DNA of 64,000 nt from Beaufortia kweichowensis (taxonomy: Eukaryota; Chordata; Actinopteri; Cypriniformes; Gastromyzontidae). The DNA lies in assembly GCA_019155185.1 (NCBI GenBank), contig CM032811.1:1914287-1978286 (forward strand). The letters are read 5' to 3'. Positions 37,759 to 64,000 of this stretch are shown one piece after another (position 1 is the stretch's first letter; every line of letters starts with the position of its first letter). The translations under genes were made by a program, and so were the position numbers. The notes under the pieces are model-generated. The model searched no databases, had not been told where the DNA came from, and saw only the letters and a list, made by a program, of their open reading frames with translations.

Positions 37759-39845
37759 GGACAAGGTCAGATGTTACATTGTGTCTTTGCATCTGTAAAA
37801 CAGTCAGAAACATAAATCACCGTGAGAAACAGTTACACTAAATGCACACCTACTAAAGAGGCAAAAAGTTATGTCAAGACATACATAAATGCATGCATTT
37901 TGTCAAACATTTTATAAAAAAAGTCTAAATTTCCATTGCTAACGTCACTCACATTTTGTCAGGATGCCACAACATTGAACATCTTCTTGTTGGCCAATAT
38001 GTAAATTCTCTTAGAATTAACAACAGGTTTTTAAAACAATGCTATCTATTAAATGTGTCATACTCATGCAGTACACGTGTATGACTACGGTTGCAGTCGA
38101 ACAGTCAACTTGCTCTCCGATGTTCACAGACTGGCTTGGCAGGGTTGCCAGATCTGTGCAACACAACCCCCTAATCATAACAACCCTGGTGACCCTAGCT
38201 CAAATACCAGCACTTTACACTGATAAATAAAATCAGCTTATCTTTAGATTGACAACTGATGACAAAATCCTATTACCTTTAACCCATGGTTTGTCATTTT
38301 TAGTTTTCTTTATAAATCTCTATAGAAAAGAGCTGCGCAGACATTCTGCCTTGCGCAACCTTTTGTTTAACAGAAAAAGAAAATATTGCAGGTTTGGAAT
38401 GCTACAAGGGTTAATGATTACAAAACCAGCCATCCTTCGACAATGAATGCTATAAATGGTATACTAACATGAATTATTATCACAATTCAAATGAATTGTT
38501 CATCTTGATTATCATTCCAAATATAAGTATATATTTATATATATACAGCTCAAAGTATTCATTTTTTGTGTATTTTAATTCACAGAAATCCAACAAAGTA
38601 TGTTGCCTCTCAAAAACATATGTTCTGTTTTGTCACATTCGTAACATACGTACATTTCCATTTTTTAAAAATAAATAACAAAGTTGATATTTTCATAAAA
38701 TAACTTTAATAAAATATAAACAGATGGTTAAATATATTGGTGACAAATTTAAAGTTTTGACTGAAAATGTCCCATCCATCACACAGGAAATTCCTACAGT
38801 ATGTGGCAATCAGCCAAAACCAGTTGGACGAAAAATATGGACTGAATAGCTGCTTTTCTACAAAAATAAAGACAAGCTGGTGCGTGTCTGTGGATTAACC
38901 TTGGGTCAAAGAATGCTAACCAGAGAACGAGAGGGGTCGGTTTCAAAGCTTTCGCTGTGGGTGTTGTCAAGGCTCATACTCCATAAGCAGTATGTTTTTG
39001 TTTTAGTGCAAGTATTAGCCAATAGATTACAGACTTCAAACCATCCATCAAAAGTTAATGTTTACCATAAAATTACTACTGATGTCCTCTAAAACATCAA
39101 CCTTAACCCAGACCAATCAGAATCAGTCCAAAAAGCCATGAACATGACTTTGTCTATGTGGTGATAGAAAATACTGCAAGTGCTTCACTGTATTCCTTAT
39201 TTCAGCATAATAATGTCCACTTGGTTATTTCTGTTCATCTTAATACATTTCTATAACGTTAAACAAAGCAGAACAAAGTTTAAACATATGTAACAGACAC
39301 AAATCCCTGAATACACGTGATGGCCGGAAGACTGCGAGTGTGTTAAAAATGCACACATGCACATTCTCCATCTCATATTTCATTCACAGACTCTTGTTGC
39401 TCGCAGCACTCATCTGTGACAATTTTATTTGATTTTTTTTTCAATAGGACCAAAATCATTATAATAGGAACAGGCAAAACCACCACAGAAACGGTCATGT
39501 GTAATGTCATCAGAACAGTTGCAACTTGTAATACAACAAGCACATTAGTTTTACTCAGTAGTATTTGTATGTGAATACCGTCAGTGTTTCTAACTCGGCA
39601 GAGTGTTTAAAAGTTACCACCTCATGTCGCTCTGGGCACGTTAAAATCTGTGTTACGTTACGCTGCGTTTGGACTTGTTGTGTTTGGGGAATATGTGCTA
39701 CAACTGTTGATTTGCAGTTTTAAATATTACATTCATGTGTCAGGAAGTAATTGGCTAATATTGGCACGATTATAATAATTTAAACGCCCAGTTCTTTTAT
39801 TATTGTCTACATATAGTAATTATGTTCAATGAATTGTACTGACTG

Positions 39846-39998
39846 TCCTGTAGCTCAGTGATTAGAGCATGGCGCAACAAGCAATGTCAAGGTCAAGGGT
39901 TGGATTCCAGGGATTGCACAAACTCATAAACAAATGTGTAGTATAATGTAGCAATGCAAGCAATGTTCCTTTGGATAAAAGTGTCTGCTAATTGTAAG
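39846..39998 (+). mobile_element. tRNA-derived SINE
   Basis: In per2 intron 1, TCCTGTAGCTCAGTGATTAGAGCATGG (A-box region) is followed by GGGTTGGATTCC (B box), and GCAAGCAATGTTCCTTTGGATAAAAGTGTCTGCTAA forms the tail. It is the same family as 30873-31010 and better preserved. The tRNA-like fold is incomplete, so a working tRNA gene is not claimed. Confidence 0.75.
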
Positions 39999-40773
39999 GC
40001 TTTATTTTACAATGTTTGTTGTTGATTGAATAAAAAGAAAATGTATTTGCAATGTTTTGTCATGTATAAGAGTCTCTGGGGGATCTCTAGTTTGGGAATA
40101 TTCTATATTTTTAAACCACATATGCAAAAACAAAATCCCACAGTATTTACGTATGAATTTCGCATAGCGTTTGGAGGCTTTTACAAGGGTAAACGATGGA
40201 AATCCTCTACGTTTTGAACTGAAACCCCCCAGGAAATTCCCTTTCTGGACTCCTGGATGTTTATATGATACTGTGTCTGCCCTGACCTCTTTAACTCACT
40301 TACTGTAGTCTATCGCTTTCTTACCCCCTCCCCCAAACACCATAACTTTTTCTTTTCTGCAAACAATCTGAAACACACCTCGATGTTTTGCAAGGACAGA
40401 ATTCCTCCACCACAGGAAAGCAAGAAGAAGGCAGCTCAATCTAAAGACCCTGCCGCCTAATCTTTACATTTCAATTCAATATGTATAAGAAATTGTAGGT
40501 AACACTGGTTTCATACATTTGTAAAATACATACATTGTACCTAAACAAACCTTTATTTATAAGAAGACAAAACATGCAAAGGAAATGCAAGAGAGCACCT
40601 TTACACACATATATATACATTTGGTTTACACAAACAATATACACATTGCAATTATTGGCAAGTTTGCCATAATAATAATATCCAAACTGAAAACAATTAA
40701 ACAAGTATTTTATCTGTGCTGTAGTCTCTTTGCAAATACCTTTACATTGAAAGTCACTGAACTTGATGACCCT

Positions 40774-40783
40774 GCGCATGCGC
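40774..40783. promoter_or_regulatory. Palindromic NRF1-type site GCGCATGCGC
   Basis: A perfect GCGCATGCGC palindrome in a locally CpG-richer part of per2 intron 1. A second one lies at 41852-41861, just inside the promoter region. The match to the NRF1 consensus is direct; function is not shown. Confidence 0.4.
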
Positions 40784-42171
40784 GTTTCCTGCTTTTACGA
40801 CCATCAATGGGCTCTACTTTTTCTTTAGGGTTTCATCTTTTCGTAGATGTGTAGTTATATGTATAACAATGTTAAGACTCGGTTATATTGTCGATTTATA
40901 TAGTCTCGCCGACGTCGATATAACATTATTAAGTTGGTCAAGTATCCGCGATGTTATACAACGCCGCAAAGGCGCATGGGAAATGAAGTAAGTTAGTGGC
41001 ACAAATAAAAAAAGTGTTTCAATCCCACACGTATGTACAAGAAAAGATTGTACAGGTAACTAGGCAAAATTACAAGATAAATAGTTTTGATACATACTGA
41101 ACGAAAAACAGAATTAAACGGCAGAAAATAATACAGACAGACAAAATAACGTCAGGATTAAAACATTGAAAAGGTATTATTTCACCATAAACAAACACGT
41201 AGTTATATCTTTTCATATTTGTAAATGTTGCATTCCTTATAATAGCTAACAAACAAACCTAGACTAGATAAAGATCATTTAAAAGCTTATATATAGCTCA
41301 TAACACAGCTTCTATGGAAAACCTTTATTAATAAATGATGTTTTATTCTTATATTTTTAGTAGTTGGTGTTGACGCGGAATGTAAACATTTAAGTCAAAA
41401 CCATTAAAGCTTTAAAAATGTTTTGCTCTTTGTCTCACATACAGTAGAATTATGAATTGCTCTTACCATGGACTGCATTTAACGTTGCCATAAATACATT
41501 AATACAAACGCAAAAAAGAAAACGACTAGACATTGGGAAGTATATAAATAACATTATTATTGATTCAAGCTATACTAAATATTAAAGATATTTGATTTTC
41601 TGCCCCAACTGCTCCCCCTGTCCGCCTCTCTACACTCGCACACGTTGACCTGCAATGCACTGCACGGTACACTGACACAGTTATGTAAAAGTCGCGCTAC
41701 CACCTTCACATTATATCTTCGGATAGTTTTAAAATGGCATACACCTAGCTATAAGTAAACCACACGTAATATTGTATTTATATTATTATTTATCATCTGT
41801 ACAACCCACAATTTAATACAACTGTATTAAGTCGAACAATCGGAAATGTCCGCGCATGCGCACTACGCGCGAAATTACGCAACATTTTAACGAGCATAGG
41901 GAAAAAAGGAAACTCTAAAGTCACCAACCTGCAAGACCGCGCTTAACCAACGTCTTATTCCTGATCTTTGGTCGTGTCGATATTTTCCTCGGTCACATTT
42001 GTCGCAACGGAACTGTACGGAACCCTGACATTCTGTACAGCGCTCCACCGGACCCGATTACCTCACTATCGGCGAAGGCAGCGCCTCGCGCACTGACCTC
42101 AATACTGACTCCTCCCCTTCTGACTTCTGATTGGTCGCCGCACTGGAGTTTCCATAGAAAACGTTGTTGAG

Positions 42172-42267
42172 TGACGTCAATAGGCACTCATTGGTCAATA
42201 CGTCCGACAGTCTCTTTATATAAATCGTCACCGCGCCGCACGTGGAATTCCATGCTGTTGTTATGCT
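42172..42267 (-). promoter_or_regulatory. per2: per2 promoter: E-box, TATA box and CRE
   Basis: On the minus strand, in transcript order, there is a GTTATGCT-related D-box-like word (42260-42267, seen from the plus strand), a perfect E-box CACGTG (42239-42244), a TATA element TTTATATAAA (42215-42224), inverted and direct CCAAT words, and a perfect CRE TGACGTCA (42172-42179). Transcription would start near 42190. A possible donor for a noncoding first exon is GAG|GTAATC near 42060, with CAG|GTTGG near 41929 as an alternative; the matching acceptor TTTACAG ends at 37793. Period genes are activated by CLOCK-BMAL1 at E-boxes, and zebrafish per2 is light-inducible through an E-box/D-box module. 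Confidence 0.7.
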
Positions 42268-42299
42268 CGCGAGTCGCGACCGGAGGAGAGTGGGTGATC

Positions 42300-45263
42300 A
42301 GATAAAGTTTACAAAAGAGAGCCTGTGTGGCTGAGTTATATAAAGACAAATATGATCGCAAGTTATGCATTAAGTACTAAATCACGAAGATTAATCTGTT
42401 GCGCGCGTATTACACAGTGTTTTACACGCAGTTAGTTTTGATACTGCATGTAGTTTACTAAAGGCTTCATGCCACTTTAAGACGTTTTCAAATGAAACTG
42501 TTTTGGAGTTTTCCTCCATCAGTGATCCAAAGCCACGCTGACAGTTTCGTGTGCATCAAATCATTTGATCTTGACAGTTCACTGCTCCAAATGATGCAGC
42601 ATCTGTTTCTGTTACGCCATTGCGTCCCTTTCTAGTAGTCAGTATCACATTTTCAATTTCACTGTTGTGTAACAGCACAGTGGATACAACTACACAAGAC
42701 CATTTATGCTGTCATGCATAAACGAGTTGTGGCTACTGAAATTGTATATGTTAAACATCGACGCCAAAACATACTTGCATAATTGTAATTGCTGCATATA
42801 TGCCTGTGATATCCTATATACGCCTGACACCTTGGACGTTACAAAATAAATGTTATTTGAAAAAAGATCACTGAAGTGCATGTGTTTACATGCGTTGTGT
42901 GCATGGCATATACTGTAGGCTATTATGTAAACATTAATGCTGAAGTAAACATATATGGACACTAAAGACGAACTTACAAATGTATATGTCATCATTACAT
43001 TATATAAGAATATCAAACCAAGTGTTCTGTAATCTATCAAATTAATCTATTTTTTCTCAAAAGTAATGTTCACAACCGTATTTGCAGACTAATTACCTGC
43101 TTCCATGTCAGGTCCAGTTAAGTTGGTACAAATACTCACACATATGCAATGCCATTCAGACATTTTTAACATGAAATATGTGACGCTGTCTGTGAAATCC
43201 TAAATAATGTTAAAGAACATTATCTAAAAACAAACGTATTTCAAACTGTGGACTGTCTCAAAGCAAACAGCCAATAAAATATTATGGTTTGATATATTTA
43301 TTTAGTTTCTTACACTTTAAAATTGCACATTTTATTTGTAATTTCTATTACAATCTCACAAACTGCCTGCAGTTCAATCTCAAGCCCCAAGCAGTTTACA
43401 AGCTGGAAAACCCTGGGCCACAGTGGCAAGCAATACATTATCATACGTATAAGATGTATAAGATGAATAAGATGTCCATGAACGGGGAAAAAGACAATGT
43501 AGGCGAGATACATGCAGAAAAATTAGACTTAAAAGCTATATTTTCCACTAAAGATTCTCCCGATGTTATGTTTGGTGTAGTAAAGAACAAACTGCAGACC
43601 TGCATTAGAATAAAACACATAATATTTTACAGTTCTGGAGCCTTCTACATTTAACTGACATTAAAAATACATTTGTGCATTTTTATAATTCAATAAACAA
43701 TTGAAAGCAAAACCAATAAGCAGCGTTGAATAAAAATAACTTTAATTGTATTTCTACAACATGGGCAAAACAGAACAAAAGCCTGTATTAAAAGTGTGTA
43801 AAATCAAAATATCAGCGGTGTAACAGAGCAGCATGAGCACACGCACACTCACATTAGATTTATAGTTATACATTTACATTTTGCTTATTGCACCGTCAAA
43901 GAGAGGCATTAAAACATCCCCTAAAACATCATCAGAACAGAACCAGTGGACATTCAGGTATAACCTTTAGTATAAAATCTCACTTATATTATAGACGCAC
44001 ATCTTTCTCTTATATTTGCTCATACAACATTGCAGCACAAGAAACGTGTCGATAATTCTCTCAATGTTGGTATATAAAAACTTTTCATTGCTTTAAATAA
44101 TCTCATTACAGTATGTCACAGTAGATCTTTCCTCTTATTCACACACAAACATTCACTCTCAGTGTCTGAATAACATGTGCCGTCTATCTATATACGTCTA
44201 GTTACACTGCCAAAGAGCCCAAGCAGCACTAGATACATAAATCATGTTATCAGTAGTAGAAAACATTGATCATTACCATCTTTGTGTTAAAAAATAGGCA
44301 TCAGTAGACTGTGGCAGGACAGCTAGGCTTTTTCCCTCCCCTTTTTGCTTTTCTCTTTATTTGTGCTGACAAATAGGGATACTGAAAATGTTCGTTTTGA
44401 TATGCAGTCAAAGAATAACGCATCAATATTTCAAAAAAGAATTTAAAACTTGAACACCTTAAAACCATCCAATTTGTTGGACTGTACCATAGACCGGGTT
44501 TGTTACAAACTACAGGGCTACCCTTTTCCCAGACAGTGTTTTAGTCAAAATTATACTCTGTATTCGCGTTCACAAATGTTTATTACAGCAGTTTCCACTA
44601 TAAGATAAAGTAGCAATGGCGCTTATGAACAGTGCTTCACTATTAAAACTCAAAGTCTTTATCATTATGATTCCAGTGTTTCGAAGAGAGTTCATCATAA
44701 TAAAGTAGTCTGGCACATACAGTTTTTCCAAAAAAAACATTTCTTGCGCAGTGAGGCTGTCGGATTGGTCTGTCAAGATGCGCTTCTTCTTAGCTTGTTC
44801 TGATTGGTCCATTTATAAAAGTCCCAGTGCATTATATATGTCGTATAGCTAGATCATTTAGCACCACAGCTGTATATCACAAAGTCTGGAGGGCCGAATC
44901 CTGCCTTGTCCAATCACTGCACAAGCTGCAATAAATGGTTCACGAACTCCTGTTTCGAACCAGAAGGACAGACTGGAGTTAATCAGTATTGAATTTACAG
45001 AAAAGAGGCAGAAAAGACTGAAATCTTTGCTTTGTTCCCTTCTTAAAGACTAGTACATCTGATTTCCCAGCGTCGAGTCAGTGTTGATATCCAAGAGCTG
45101 TGGAAACTGGTTTGCTACTCCACTGAATACGTTTCAGATCAGAATGTTCCACAGGATGTAGCCATATATTAGTTTATAAATAAACAGTAGTTTATTGTAT
45201 TTTGATGTTACATTTCCTGGTGTACCCTGACTTTAGTTTGGAATCTGGCATGTGTCGATTGGG
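42300..45263. other. Spacer between per2 and pik3cb, including pik3cb 3' UTR
   Basis: No protein-coding exon was recognised; the open frames here are short and lack similarity I can name. The pik3cb 3' UTR runs leftwards from 45263. Minus-strand AATAAA candidates are at 45190-45195, 44578-44583 and near 44358, and I cannot choose between them. Confidence 0.5.
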
Positions 45264-60516
<15,253 letters not shown>

Positions 60517-63500
60517 GGCAGTGAGCACGCTGGAGCCAAACCATGGGAACCTTAAAACAAAACAAAATAAAAAACACAAATTAACATTCTTCACAAAACA
60601 AACACAATATAATGATATAAAAAAAGATTTATTGAAAAGTGCCTATAACATTTTTTTCTGCTCAACGCAATGATGGTTGGCTGCAGTGTGTTGCAATATA
60701 TATTTATAATATGTCGAGTGGTGATCTCTCACCAAAATAATCAAAATATATTCCCTCAACCCTTAATGATACTCTGCTCTCTAGTCTGTCAGATACAAAA
60801 TCTTCAAAGCCACTGGCTGAAACAATGAATAGCCTTAAAAAAATACACAAATAGCAGTGTCGTAAGTGCTGGATATGTTTAATAAAATGTTTGTTTAAAT
60901 CTCTAACCTACATTAATCGTTAGATAAGCTGTTCTTTCTTTAACAAACATATTGTTTCACTTCAGAAGAGACATCCCATCAAACACACAACGTACTAGTT
61001 ACGTAACTTATTAATACTAGTTTGGGCCAAATAAGGACGAACATAAACTGTTCGAAAACAATTTATAGCAGAAAGTGTAAAACAAAATATGAAAACAAAA
61101 TAAAGAATACCAACTGACTACAACTCGCAACATTCCAAAGTCATTTAAGTCATTTACATGAGGTAGAGTAAATTATAAGAATATTTTCATGTTAGGGTGA
61201 ACTCCTTTAAACTTTACACCTTAAAAGTTTAAGAAAAAAAAACTACAATGTGCTTTAGATCAAATATCCCCAACAGGGGGCAATCTTTGTGTTTGTATTT
61301 AACGCACAAACTTCTTTCCCCGCCTTTCTATGACACAAACACTCACATCTGCGACTGTCTCGCTTTTTCCAGAGCCGGTATTTCCCCTAAAGAGCACAAC
61401 AATGAGTCATTAAACCTACTGACACTTGCTGTATCTCTCGGCTCACAAACAAACCCTCATATGCATGACATCATCAAAGAGCGAGCGGACAGGTGCAAAG
61501 ACTCAGTCACACAATGACAATGTTTCAGACAGGAGGGAGATGTGGTTGGACAGCTCACTTTCACACTCACACACACACACAAAATGGCAAGGGGACAGAG
61601 GATGTGGTTTGTCATTTTGTAAACCCTGATTTCCACACACAAACACACTATTGTTTAAAGAGATGCACAAACCCGCACCAACAGGAAAGAGTCTTAGTCG
61701 ATGCGGCTGTAAGTGCACTTTCCCTGCTTTTAGTGGGGCCGTGGCGTGGCACATCCATTACGGCTCATATCCACAACGTCTAATGAGCCTCTGTGAAATG
61801 CTTCAGGAAATCCAGCCTCCACGTCCACCACAGCTCGATATCATTCACATACTCAAATCTCTGACCTCTGTCTGCTGATGCTATTGTTTGTTAAGAGCCA
61901 CTGTAAGCAGTTTATGAGGTCTAGGTTTGTCCTAACCTTAAGAGAACGCTTTGCTCTCTGTCTCTTGTGAGAGACGAGCAAGCCAGTAATCAGAGAGAAG
62001 CGAGCGGTGCTTGCTCAGGATAAACCTTCACCACAATGCAGGGGTGTTGGTGGTGAAAAACGCTGACCCCATGTCTCCATGACGTAGACATAAATGCTTA
62101 GCTTGTGCCCTTTCTTTAAAATCTTTAAAAAATATGTTTTTATGTGAAATTCAATTGTCATTCCAGATGAATTGTGATTACTCAGAAACGTACACACCTC
62201 TCCTAAACAAGCCACACAAGTTGAGCTATTAATTACGTCAGCAGCAGATATTTAAAGCAGGTACATATACTGCCTTGGTAAACATCAACAAACAAACAAA
62301 TCATAAACATTATGAAGTTTGGGCGGTGTTAGGCTAAGAAACCAGGTCAACCAATCACTAACTGTCTCATGCAAGTTAAACACAAGTGCACAGATGCACT
62401 TAAAAATTTGCCAAGACGTTCAAATCTAGTAGGGGGTAATATAATTTGCCAACCTGATTGAAAAACATAACTTTTTTTGAGGACAACTTAGTATAATTTG
62501 TTCAATATGAATCATACAAAAACATACAATTATTGGACAAACATCCCATAACCCCACCCTTAAACATCACACAACAAAGGTCATAACAAACGTCATAACA
62601 AACATAACTGGGCCAAAAGCAGATTTCATGAATAATTGATAAAACATAAAATACTGTAGTTATGAATCGCAATAAAACTCCAGAGGATTTGCAGACCTAA
62701 ACGCAAACGTATATCAACGTATTTAAACGTTTTTTAAATGTTGTTAAAACATTGTTAAAACATTTTCAAAACATTCTTACACGTTTTTAAAACGTTATTA
62801 CAACATTTTTGTAACAAGTAGCATGCCATAATGTTTTAATAATGTTAAAATCAGTCAGTCTGACAATGCGAGATTAGGTCAGTGTGAACTTTAGGAAACA
62901 TCATTTTCATCTTCAACAACAGGGAGAGGCTACTTTCTATCACAAGGTCGTGTCTTACATAACGCAAGCAAACCCATTAGCCTACGCTGGGACAATGTTA
63001 TTAAGTCTATAGTTTCTATGCTTTTCACATACATTAGCATTACGAACTGTAACAATAGTTGTCTATAGGACCCGGATCCATAAAGATTTAGTTGTTTAAT
63101 ACTTGTGTCAGAGATTAACAGAGAGAGAAATGAAACTACAGGACACACTGGCCCCTATTGTCAGAGGCCAAATAAGGTTTAGCTACTGATAAATGCTTTG
63201 ATATAAAACAGAACAGCATGTTCTCGCTTCTTATGCTTACTTAACACACACACCTCTCTCTCTTCTCAAAAGTATCATGACTAATGGATGACCATATGAC
63301 TGTGGTGAGTTACACGCTGCATCAAAATCCAACCCACACACCGCCCAATATCCTAAAATACTGATGAATGTGCAAATGAAGTGGATTAGAGATAGAAACA
63401 CAACAAAGACGAACAGATCAAATGTGTGGCAAACATACTTAAATAGCCCTGACTCAACATTCCCAGGCAAAGACGAGGGCAACGCTAAACCCGGACAGTT

Positions 63501-64000
63501 TCCGGATAGTGACGCCACATCAATTGTATCAGATCCACTGAATAATCTTGTTTGGATAGAATAAAAAAGCCCATAATCCTGTATGCTATGACTTTATCTA
63601 TAGAAATAGAGAATCATCATTCTGACTAACTTTAACAGATGTGAAGTTTGATGAGTAAAATCATTTTTCTGAGATTTTTAATTTACTGACGTTATTTTCT
63701 ATTCAGTTTTCTTCTCGTCGTATGCTATCAGGAAAGCAGTTTTGCGGATGCTTGTCAAAGCAGCTTGAAGTTGGTCTCTAAAACTTCTTTTCTTTTATAA
63801 CTGTAACTGTAAATGATGAATTTCGGTTGAATTTATAAGTTGAATAAGTGTCCACAAACACTTTTTGAGGTCACTGTATTATGCATTATGGACGACATTA
63901 TTGACATTTTCAGTCAAAACTTGAAATATACATTTTCACAGAATGTGTTTATTACCAACATATTAAACCATATTTTACCACACATAAAAGTCCAGATATA
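60517..64000. other. pik3cb upstream region, no coding sequence recognised
   Basis: AT-rich sequence with scattered CA runs and a cluster of AACGTTTTTAAA/AAAACATTTT words at about 62690-62815 that looks like a decayed repeat. No CpG-rich promoter is evident, so the pik3cb transcription start and noncoding 5' exons may lie beyond the window. None of the open frames here resembles a known protein. Confidence 0.5.

Noticed and set aside
37759..37764. Two-codon N-terminal extension of per2 (TTG TCC before the ATG)
   Set aside because: It would need a TTG start. The ATG at 37758 gives MSGETEPKPF and is the natural start.
39846..39998. tRNA gene
   Set aside because: A and B boxes are recognisable, but there is no complete cloverleaf and the tail matches a SINE; a related copy at 30873 confirms a dispersed repeat.
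43289..43654. 121-codon plus-strand frame between per2 and pik3cb
   Set aside because: AT-rich spacer with no recognisable domain, no promoter and no partner exon.

Overview
The window is vertebrate nuclear DNA from a ray-finned fish, most likely a cyprinid (carp/minnow/zebrafish group). The genes are split by GT-AG introns, the proteins read as teleost orthologues, and the spacers carry repeats typical of cyprinids: a MITE ending in TTAAAGGGATAGTTCACCC, tRNA-derived SINEs, hAT-type MITEs and long simple repeats. Species cannot be fixed from this sequence alone.

Five protein-coding genes could be rebuilt exon by exon, and each closes in frame from ATG to stop: amotl1 (+, 4982-12430, 11 coding exons, 938 aa), a Hes6-group bHLH gene that is probably her8a (+, 15812-17388, 4 exons, 203 aa), hes6 (+, 22501-23769, 4 exons, 221 aa), per2 (-, 26680-37758, 22 coding exons, 1375 aa) and pik3cb (-, 45264-60516, 22 coding exons, 1068 aa). 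hes6 and per2 converge with their 3' ends about 1.1 kb apart. per2 and pik3cb are in tandem on the minus strand. The products are an angiomotin-family junction/Hippo scaffold, two Hairy/E(spl)-related repressors, a circadian clock repressor and the class IA PI3K catalytic subunit beta. They are not an operon or a single pathway; the layout is a conserved-synteny type of neighbourhood.

Layout: 1-3.2 kb, no gene identified; 3.2-12.9 kb, amotl1; 12.9-15.7 kb, spacer with AGAAT-type tandem repeats and the her8a upstream region; 15.7-17.9 kb, her8a; 18.9-21.4 kb, a complete Tc1/mariner-type DNA transposon whose intron-containing transposase is interrupted by a solo-LTR-like insert; 22.3-24.2 kb, hes6; 25.3-42.2 kb, per2 with an E-box/TATA/CRE promoter near 42.2 kb; 42.3-45.3 kb, spacer and pik3cb 3' region; 45.3-60.5 kb, pik3cb; 60.5-64 kb, upstream sequence or 5' introns of pik3cb with nothing coding recognised.

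Most interesting observations: a 27-bp in-frame triplication of the last pik3cb 5' splice site, predicting 0, 9 or 18 extra residues in the kinase C-lobe; a 12-residue Gln-rich tandem repeat within one per2 exon; a per2 CK1 serine cluster that looks one SxxS step shorter than in human; loss of the second PPxY motif in amotl1; two GC-AG introns; and a roughly 200-bp (CT)n tract just before a pik3cb 3' splice site. I found no evidence of a wholly new biological system.
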